Source of the DNA: Helicobacteraceae bacterium
Lineage (GTDB): Bacteria > Campylobacterota > Campylobacteria > Campylobacterales > SZUA-545
NCBI GenBank assembly: GCA_031273735.1
Contig: JAISRI010000049.1
Span: 1-11,044 of the forward strand
DNA: 11,044 bases
Direction: 5' to 3'
Shown here in pieces: positions 6,596-11,044 of the stretch. The translations under genes and the position numbers were made by a program. Position 1 is the first letter of the stretch. Each line of letters starts with the position of its first letter. The notes beneath the pieces are model-generated. The model was given only the letters and a program-made list of their open reading frames with translations, did no database searches and was not told the DNA's origin.

Positions 6596-8748
6596 TTTAG
6601 AGAGCCTTGCGTTTTATAGGCGTCGTTCGCCGTTTCAAAAGAGATTACCATAAACTTTTTTTCGATCGCTCCTTTAAGTTTGCTAAACGTAGCCATAGGA
6701 AATTCGGCGCTCACGCTACACCAAGTTAAAGAGCTTTCCGCGCCGTCGCCTAAAGATAGCGTCGTGATATTTACGTCGCGTTTTGATAAATACTCTAAAA
6801 ACGTTAAAAGCTCGCCTTTTTTGTTTTGAAGATTAACGATCAGCTTAAACAATTCCGCTTTTCCTCCCGTCCAATTTGCCTTGATGGCGTTACCGCCCTC
6901 TTTAAGCAGTTTATAGGCATAAGCGCACAGTTTATGATGGATCGAGGCGCGTCCTTTTTTGTTGTAAAACATAAGGATCGAATCGCCAAATCGCGGCTGG
7001 CAACAATGCTCAAAATCGATCGCGCTTACAGCCTTTGGGGATACGATTTCGATATTTTCTATCCGATAGCGTTTTGGCGCGGCGATCGAAAGACCGAAAA
7101 TCGATTTTTTGCGTTTATCTTTATGGTAACGCATAACGATCTCTTCAAGCAATTTATTATCTTTCGGAACTTTGTATAGAGCTTCGTCGTATCCGCGCAG
7201 TTTAAGCCACGTTTCAAGAGCCAGCGCGTCCTCGTCTAAACAGAAGCGAATGATCGACATCGCGCTAAGACGATCGATTTCGCGGCTTCGATGGTTGCAC
7301 GCGTGCCGTAAAATATTTTTTGCCCTAGAGGTTTTTAACGCCTCGATCCAACTGCAACGCGGCATAATCTCTTCGCCCGTGTCGATCTGAACGAGATCGC
7401 CCGTTTTTAACTCCGTTAATAACGGCTGTTTAACGCGATTTATATGCGCCGCGATCGCCTTTAATCCTACGTCGCTATGAACGATAAAAGCAAAATCTAA
7501 CGCGGTTGCGCCTCTAGGCAGAGTAAAGGTGTCGCCTCGCGGAGAATACGCGATAATTTCATCGCTAAAAAGATCGTTTTTGGCAAGCTCGTAAAAATCG
7601 AGAGGATTTTCGCCGCTATACTGCATAGATTCTAGCCAGCCTAACTTCGGCGAAAGCGCGCCCGCCTTATATTTCCAATGCGCGGCAATGCCGTATTCGG
7701 CGGTTTTGTGCATATCGTAAGTGCGGATTTGAACCTCGTAAATACCGCTTGCGTGAAAAAGCGTGGTATGTAACGTTTGATAACCGTTTTCTTTGGGTAG
7801 CGCTATATACTCTTTAAAACGAGCGATCAGCGGACGATAGCGCGTATGTAATAAACCCAAAACTTTATAACAATCCTCTGGAGTTCTTACCAAAATCCTA
7901 GCCGCCATTAGATCCAAAACTTCGTCAATCTTTATGCCTTTTCTTTGCATTTTTGTATAGATTGAATAGTAGTGTTTTAAGCGCGAGGCGATCTCAAAGC
8001 CGTCCTCTACAAAGCCGTTTTGAAGTAAGAGGTTATGAACTTCGGCTATAAAGGCGTTTAAGCCGAGTCTGAGCGAATGTCCCCGCGCTATTATAAAAGC
8101 GTTGATCTCTTTGTATTCTTTTGGAAAAATATAATAAAAACTTTTATCTTCTAGCAGAGTTTTGATAAGCCCTATTCCCAAACGATGCGCGATTGGCGCA
8201 TAGACGACTAGCGTCTCTTCGGCTATGCGCCGTCTTTTATCTTCGGGCAACGCGTCTAGCGTTAGCATATTATGCGTTCGATCGCAGAGTTTTATCACCA
8301 AAACGCGAACGTCTTTGATCGAGGCAATCAGCATTTTTCTAAAGGTTAGCGCCGATTCGATCAGCTTTTCGTCCGTGCGATCGGAAGGGATCAGATTTTC
8401 CTCGCGGATTTTATCGATCTTGGTCAGCCCATCGACAAGGTTAGCCGCGTCGTCGCCAAAATCGGCTTTGATCGACGCAAAATCGTAATAGGTATCCTCG
8501 ATCGCGTCGTGTAAAACCCCCGCGATCACCATCGCTTCGTCGCCGCCAAAAAACGCGGTCGCGGCGGAAACAAGAAGCGGATGGACTACATACGGCTCGC
8601 CGCTTTTTCGCAGTTGCCCTTCGTGCGCTTTCGCCGCTTTTTCGCACGCCGACCTAATCGACGGAGTGTCGATCAGGCTAAATAGAAACTCTCTTGCCTC
8701 GTTCGGATCGCGAATCGTCGCAATCTTTGATGGCAAATCCTCGTTCAT
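6592..8748 (-). CDS. spoT: Bifunctional (p)ppGpp synthetase/hydrolase, RelA-SpoT homologue
   Basis: This 718-residue RSH protein makes and degrades (p)ppGpp, the stringent-response alarmone. The hydrolase HD domain is intact: H56 in VVHP, HDAIED at 80-85 and D156 in CDRTHN. The synthetase domain follows: RLKHYYSIYTKM (257-268), DLMAARILV (279-287), ARFKEYIALPKENGYQTLHT (309-328) and EVQIRT (338-343). The RFK(E) version, rather than RelA's ExDD, fits a bifunctional enzyme. A TGS domain spans about 395-457 (SPRGDTFTLPRGATALDFAF). The C-terminal ACT domain, about 640-715, follows a region with conserved Cys/His. Campylobacterota usually have only this one long RSH, so both activities are expected here. 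The start overlaps the rpoZ stop as TAATG. Both catalytic sites look functional by inspection. Confidence 0.96.
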   Translation of the reverse strand: MNEDLPSKIATIRDPNEAREFLFSLIDTPSIRSACEKAAKAHEGQLRKSGEPYVVHPLLVSAATAFFGGDEAMVIAGVLHDAIEDTYYDFASIKADFGDDAANLVDGLTKIDKIREENLIPSDRTDEKLIESALTFRKMLIASIKDVRVLVIKLCDRTHNMLTLDALPEDKRRRIAEETLVVYAPIAHRLGIGLIKTLLEDKSFYYIFPKEYKEINAFIIARGHSLRLGLNAFIAEVHNLLLQNGFVEDGFEIASRLKHYYSIYTKMQRKGIKIDEVLDLMAARILVRTPEDCYKVLGLLHTRYRPLIARFKEYIALPKENGYQTLHTTLFHASGIYEVQIRTYDMHKTAEYGIAAHWKYKAGALSPKLGWLESMQYSGENPLDFYELAKNDLFSDEIIAYSPRGDTFTLPRGATALDFAFIVHSDVGLKAIAAHINRVKQPLLTELKTGDLVQIDTGEEIMPRCSWIEALKTSRAKNILRHACNHRSREIDRLSAMSIIRFCLDEDALALETWLKLRGYDEALYKVPKDNKLLEEIVMRYHKDKRKKSIFGLSIAAPKRYRIENIEIVSPKAVSAIDFEHCCQPRFGDSILMFYNKKGRASIHHKLCAYAYKLLKEGGNAIKANWTGGKAELFKLIVNLQNKKGELLTFLEYLSKRDVNITTLSLGDGAESSLTWCSVSAEFPMATFSKLKGAIEKKFMVISFETANDAYKTQGSLK

Positions 8749-8945
8749 TAGGCTTTGATTTCAATCAGACCCGCCGCAATTTCGCGTAACGCAATATCGA
8801 CAGGTTTTTCAAACTTGGCGACCTCTACCAGCGGTTTCGCCCCGCCTTGCAACTGCGCGACTCTTTTAGCGACGCCGACAGATAATAAATAACGATTGTC
8901 GTCCGATCGTTTTAACGCTTCCGAAACCGTTTTTTCTAAACGCAT
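8748..8945 (-). CDS. rpoZ: RNA polymerase omega subunit
   Basis: This 65-residue protein matches the short omega subunit that wraps the C-terminus of beta-prime and helps RNA polymerase assembly. The diagnostic part is RSDDNRYLLSVGVAKRVAQL (residues 13-32), which corresponds to the family core 'NRYxLxxxxAkRaRQL'. The C-terminal half contains KPVDIALREIAAG, matching the usual 'KPxxxALrEIaaG'. AGGAG lies upstream of the ATG. It sits between pyrH and the RSH gene; rpoZ next to spoT is a common bacterial pairing, and omega is implicated in the ppGpp response in some bacteria. The length is a little below the enterobacterial form but normal for Campylobacterota. Confidence 0.92.
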   Translation of the reverse strand: MRLEKTVSEALKRSDDNRYLLSVGVAKRVAQLQGGAKPLVEVAKFEKPVDIALREIAAGLIEIKA

Positions 8946-8966
8946 AATTTTCTCCTAATTTCGTTG

Positions 8967-9674
8967 TTATTTAATAATGCTACAAGCCAAAAAATCCCCT
9001 TGCGCCACACGCAAAAGGCTGCCTTTGTTCATCATATTGCAAACGGCGATCGGCAACGAATTGTCCTTAGCCAAAGCGATTGCGGTATCGTCCATCACCC
9101 TGATCTCTTCGCCCATCGCCTCGTCGTAGCTAAGAGTAGCCAATTTTTTCGCGTCCGCGTATTTCTTTGGATCGCGGGCAAAAACGCCGTCCACTTTCGT
9201 AGCCTTGATCAAAAGTTCCGCGCCGATCTCGACCGCGCGCAAAGTCGCCGCCGTATCGGTGGTAAAAAACGGGTTGCCCGTTCCCGCCGCAAAGATCACA
9301 AGCCGCCCTTTTTCGAGGTGGCGACAGGCTCTGCGAACGATATACGGTTCGCAAATCTGCTCCATTTTGATCGCGCTTAACGCTCTAGCGTTCAGCCCTA
9401 ACGCCTCTAACGCCTCTTGCAAAGCTACGGCATTTATGCAGGTTGCAAGCATACCCATATAATCGCCGCTACTACGCTTGATCAACCCGTCCGCCGCGGC
9501 GCTTACGCCCCGTATAAAGTTGCCGCCGCCAATCACGATTCCGACCTCTATATCGGCGTCGCGGAGGTCTTTAAGCTCTTGCGCGATAAATTTCAAAACG
9601 CCCGTATCGATTCCAAAGCCGTTTCCGGCGGCGAGAGCTTCGCCTGAAAACTTTACCAAAACCCGTTTCGCCAT
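8967..9674 (-). CDS. pyrH: UMP kinase (amino acid kinase family)
   Basis: This 235-residue enzyme phosphorylates UMP to UDP with ATP, the committed step toward UTP and CTP. Family motifs are complete: VKFSGEAL (7-14) at the phosphate-binding start, GGGNFIRG (49-56), DYMGMLAT (71-78) for UMP contact, and GTGNPFFTTDTAA (131-143). ATKVDGVFARDP follows, with MDDTAIALAKD near the C-terminus. The enzyme is normally a hexamer, allosterically controlled by GTP and UTP. It is the first gene of the cluster, with a TATAAT box about 45 bases upstream of the ATG and an AAGGG ribosome site. Gap to rpoZ is 21 bases. Confidence 0.97.
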   Translation of the reverse strand: MAKRVLVKFSGEALAAGNGFGIDTGVLKFIAQELKDLRDADIEVGIVIGGGNFIRGVSAAADGLIKRSSGDYMGMLATCINAVALQEALEALGLNARALSAIKMEQICEPYIVRRACRHLEKGRLVIFAAGTGNPFFTTDTAATLRAVEIGAELLIKATKVDGVFARDPKKYADAKKLATLSYDEAMGEEIRVMDDTAIALAKDNSLPIAVCNMMNKGSLLRVAQGDFLACSIIK

Positions 9675-9718
9675 TGCCGCCCTTTTGTCGTGAATGTAAC
9701 CCGTTTCTACGAGCGCGG

Positions 9719-9724
9719 ATTATA
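9719..9724 (-). promoter_or_regulatory. -10 box for the pyrH-rpoZ-spoT-tyrS-fabX-amidase cluster
   Basis: Reading the minus strand, TTTTGGCTATAAT ends in a perfect TATAAT, with a T-rich stretch and a TG nearby, as is common in Campylobacterota sigma-70 promoters that lack a clear -35. Transcription would start around 9712, giving a leader of nearly 40 bases before the pyrH ATG. I see no other good promoter inside the cluster. Confidence 0.6.
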
Positions 9725-9780
9725 GCCAAAACTCCCTATTTGCTCGTTTTAGCCGCGAAATTAGGCAAGGCGGCTCGCGT

Positions 9781-9786
9781 TATAAT
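9781..9786 (+). promoter_or_regulatory. -10 box for the plus-strand gene of unknown function
   Basis: A perfect TATAAT lies 25 bases before the ATG at 9812, with no recognisable -35 at the normal distance. A start point near 9793 would leave the earlier ATG at 9788 outside the transcript. Together with the AGAGGAG at 9796-9802, this decides the start of the gene. Confidence 0.5.
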
Positions 9787-9795
9787 TATGGATAA

Positions 9796-9802
9796 AGAGG
9801 AG
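9796..9802 (+). promoter_or_regulatory. Ribosome binding site deciding the start at 9812
   Basis: AGAGGAG is followed by nine bases and then ATG at 9812-9814. It is the strongest Shine-Dalgarno match in the region and favours this start over the in-frame ATGs at 9674 and 9788. Confidence 0.65.
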
Positions 9803-9811
9803 ATTGACGCG

Positions 9812-10612
9812 ATGAATCTAAACTACAGGGAAGCGGATATAGATTTAGGATTTGAAAATCCAAAAATAGGGGAAGCGCAAACGATCTTTATCGATAAAAT
9901 AATCGTCGATAAAGAGCGGCTAAAAAAGTTAAACGGTAAAAAGGCAAGAGAGATATACATATTTTGCGGGAAAGTTAAAACGGGAGAGATCAGTTCAAAA
10001 TGGGGCGAGGTATGCAGGGCGCAATTCGCAATCGTCGAAAAAGAGTTGCAAACGGGCAAACAAAAGCGCTATGTTCTCGCTCAATATTCAAAGCAGAGAA
10101 GCGTAATGTATAAAAACGAAAGCGATCAAACCGAAAACGAAAGCGCCGATATGATAAAGAAAAGCGATATTCTCTATTTTGACAAGCCGCCAAGATGGAA
10201 ACGTTCCGAAGCGAGTATTCCGACATATAACAAAAATCTATTTTATTTTTCAAGTCAATACTATATCCCCATAAACAAAACAAATAAAACATATTTTTGG
10301 AGCGGCGAAAGCGTTTACGTTTTCTTGTATATTACTAAAGACGACGAGCTGTTAGTTCAGATATTTATGCAGAGTATGTCCGAACAAACGGCGCAAGAGC
10401 ATTACAAGTTAGAAGAAACAATAGCCGAATTTGAAAGAAACCATAAAGATTTAAGCGAAGCCGAAAAATTGATCAAAAACGGTTCAAAACTAAAACTATT
10501 TTACGAATATATTATCGATAGCCATAAAGCAAATAAACCGATATTAGAGATACTACTAAAATACGCAAAAACAAAATCGCTAAAAGCGCAAATAGAAAAA
10601 CTCTTAAGATAA
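9812..10612 (+). CDS. Protein of unknown function, 266 residues, probably cytosolic
   Basis: I do not recognise this gene. The reading frame is open from 9674, but the first ~45 codons cover the divergent promoter. The start at 9812 has a strong ribosome site and lies behind a TATAAT. The protein has no signal peptide or membrane segment. Residues 1-100 mix beta-like stretches with lysines (KARE-IYIFCGKV at 44-55). A polar linker, KNESDQTENESAD, occupies 101-113. An aromatic block follows (YFDKPPRWKRSE at 122-133, FYFSSQYYIPI at 144-154, YFWSGESVYVFLYI at 161-174), which looks like a beta domain. The C-terminus (190-266) is charged and helical: EQTAQEHYKLEETIAEFERN and a final KSLKAQIEKLLR. 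Composition is clearly more AT-rich than the neighbours, and it contains no CGATCG. Position next to an IS fragment suggests recent arrival. It could be a cargo or immunity-type gene, but nothing shows this. Confidence 0.75.
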   Translation: MNLNYREADIDLGFENPKIGEAQTIFIDKIIVDKERLKKLNGKKAREIYIFCGKVKTGEISSKWGEVCRAQFAIVEKELQTGKQKRYVLAQYSKQRSVMYKNESDQTENESADMIKKSDILYFDKPPRWKRSEASIPTYNKNLFYFSSQYYIPINKTNKTYFWSGESVYVFLYITKDDELLVQIFMQSMSEQTAQEHYKLEETIAEFERNHKDLSEAEKLIKNGSKLKLFYEYIIDSHKANKPILEILLKYAKTKSLKAQIEKLLR

Positions 10613-10647
10613 AAGCGACGTCAAACGCGGCTATATCGACGCTTTTT
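10611..10647 (+). terminator. Possible rho-independent terminator behind the plus-strand gene
   Basis: AAAAGCG at 10611-10617 pairs with CGCTTTT at 10640-10646, and T runs to 10647. The stem is only seven base pairs with a 22-base loop, so this is weak. Its position directly at the stop codon of the plus-strand gene is what makes it worth listing. Confidence 0.3.
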
Positions 10648-10686
10648 ATGCCCGTATTCGCCGCGAGATAGATAAACTTTTTCGCG

Positions 10687-10709
10687 TTTTGCGCAATACA
10701 AGCGCAAAA
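10687..10709. repeat. Perfect 8-bp hairpin between the unknown gene and the IS fragment
   Basis: TTTTGCGC at 10687-10694 and GCGCAAAA at 10702-10709 form a perfect stem with a seven-base loop. No T-run follows beyond the stem on either strand, so it is not a textbook terminator, although the T/A ends of the stem could serve in both directions. It lies just outside the presumed IS end. Confidence 0.45.
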
Positions 10710-10710
10710 A

Positions 10711-10724
10711 TTATGGGTCAATCC
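10711..10724 (-). repeat. Candidate right terminal end of the IS1595-family element
   Basis: Five bases beyond the transposase stop, the minus strand reads GGATTGACCCATAA. Its GC-rich start at this distance from the stop is what an IS end would look like. The other end of the element lies outside the window, so neither the inverted repeat nor a target duplication can be confirmed. Confidence 0.25.
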
Positions 10725-10728
10725 TACT

Positions 10729-11044
10729 TTACAGCGGCTTTTTCCTAAACTCCCGTAATAATATCGAATACAAACTTTCTTTCCTATGATTAAACCTCCA
10801 TTCGGTCTCTTTAAGATGCAGGTAGAACTTATCCTTGCGTAGCCCCCCTAAACTTAGAGAGCCTTGTTTTAGCCGACTATTCAGACGAATGGAAAGTTTA
10901 TGACGGGCTACTCCCCAGAAGCTCTCAATCCCATTGATATGAGCTTTCCCATTAGCAAAAACATTATCGCTATGTTTAACTCTATAATGCCTCTTGTATC
11001 CCATATTGACTAGTCCGTCGTAGGCTTTCCATTCGTCTGAATAG
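10729..11044 (-). CDS. IS1595 family (ISXO2-like) transposase, C-terminal part, 5' end beyond right edge
   Basis: The frame is open to the right edge; the ATG at 11004 is internal, because the codons before it still read YSDEWKAYDGLVN, a conserved block of this transposase family. The visible protein goes on with GYKRHYRVKHSDNVFANGKAHINGIESFW, then KFYLHLKETEWRFNHR and a normal ending FRKKPL. These are the ISXO2-like DDE-type core: the aspartate of SDEW, the HINGIESFW block and the FRFNHR-like block. Between GVARHKL and RKDKFYLHL there is an extra stretch, SIRLNSRLKQGSLSL, not expected in the family. It coincides with a fragment of a second transposase copy lying in the opposite direction. 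It may therefore be a damaged or chimeric gene even though the frame is open. Composition lacks CGATCG. Confidence 0.85.
   Translation of the reverse strand, partial: YSDEWKAYDGLVNMGYKRHYRVKHSDNVFANGKAHINGIESFWGVARHKLSIRLNSRLKQGSLSLGGLRKDKFYLHLKETEWRFNHRKESLYSILLREFRKKPL
10845..10913 (+). pseudogene. Inverted fragment of an IS1595-type transposase inside the minus-strand copy
   Basis: On the plus strand this stretch reads PLNLESLVLADYSDEWKVYDGLL. The segment YSDEWKVYDGLL corresponds to YSDEWKAYDGLV of the minus-strand transposase at 11009-11044. The DNA match is 20 identical bases followed by 11 of the next 16. No start codon or complete gene accompanies it, so it is a remnant of a second, slightly different copy or an inverted duplication. 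Confidence 0.6.
10877..11044. repeat. Inverted repeat with 20-bp perfect arms (10877-10896 and 11025-11044)
   Basis: The left arm begins CTATTCAGACG; the right arm is its exact reverse complement and ends at the last base of the window. The arms are separated by 128 bases. Similarity continues inward with five mismatches in the next 16 bases. Both arms encode the transposase block YSDEWK on opposite strands. Confidence 0.9.

Larger units (their letters stand above)
101..9047. repeat. Dispersed palindrome CGATCG, with HIP1-like octamer GCGATCGC
   Basis: By eye I count about 42 CGATCG sites in the window: 15 in 1-1700, two in 1701-3250, 25 in 3251-9700 and none beyond. GCGATCGC occurs at 101, 403, 613, 3310, 3485, 3933, 3964 and 7451. 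A second, overlapping GCGATCGT follows at 3970. The octamer equals the HIP1 element known from cyanobacterial genomes. Sites fall in coding sequence in different codon phases. The count may be off by a few. Confidence 0.85.

Noticed and set aside
6826..7179. 117-codon open frame on the plus strand
   Set aside because: Antisense to the RSH gene, which has all its domains; no ribosome site or homology visible.
9674..9811. N-terminal extension of the plus-strand gene from an ATG at 9674 (or 9788)
   Set aside because: It overlaps the pyrH start and both promoters, has no ribosome site, and its composition differs; AGAGGAG at 9796 points to 9812.
10512..10721. Minus-strand frame for a 69-residue hydrophobic, membrane-like peptide
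   Set aside because: Most of it is antisense to the lysine-rich end of the plus-strand gene, whose AAA/ATA codons read as Phe/Tyr on the other strand; no ribosome site seen.
1..11044. CRISPR array, tRNA, rRNA or riboswitch
   Set aside because: I found no regularly spaced repeats, no cloverleaf-like sequence and no long untranslated leader on either strand.

Overview
The window comes from a member of the Campylobacterota (epsilonproteobacteria). From 9674 down to the left edge the minus strand carries a compact run of ten genes: pyrH, rpoZ, an RSH-type spoT, tyrS, fabX-like, an amiA-type amidase, a DNA methyltransferase, a restriction endonuclease, an FqrB-like flavoprotein and a glycosyltransferase cut by the left edge. 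From memory, the first six follow the order of Helicobacter pylori HP0777-HP0772 and the matching Campylobacter jejuni locus. No genus can be assigned from the sequence alone.

Layout, right to left. At 10729-11044 is the C-terminal part of an IS1595/ISXO2-like transposase (minus strand, running off the right edge), with a fragment of the same kind of gene embedded in the opposite orientation. At 9812-10612 is a plus-strand gene of unknown function. At 9675-9811 is a divergent promoter region with a TATAAT box on each strand. The minus-strand cluster follows, with intergenic gaps of 21 bases or less and several start/stop overlaps, so it reads as one transcription unit. No stretch above about 140 bases lacks a gene.

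Functionally the cluster joins nucleotide supply (PyrH), transcription (omega), the stringent response (SpoT), translation (TyrRS), unsaturated fatty acid synthesis (FabX) and cell separation (amidase). A type II restriction-modification pair sits directly behind the amidase gene. Its endonuclease looks like BstYI (RGATCY): it has the same length and the active-site residues fall at the same positions. An FqrB-like flavodoxin reductase and a GT-A glycosyltransferase close the run, coupled by an ATGA overlap.

The most unusual signal is compositional. The palindrome CGATCG occurs about 42 times (hand count; roughly 2.7 expected at random), and GCGATCGC, the sequence of the cyanobacterial HIP1 element, occurs at least eight times. 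The motif is found in all three codon phases of the core genes. It is nearly absent from the restriction-modification pair and absent from the plus-strand gene and the transposase, so it separates resident from probably acquired DNA. The restriction enzyme's predicted target shares the GATC core but has the opposite flanks, so it would not cut CGATCG.
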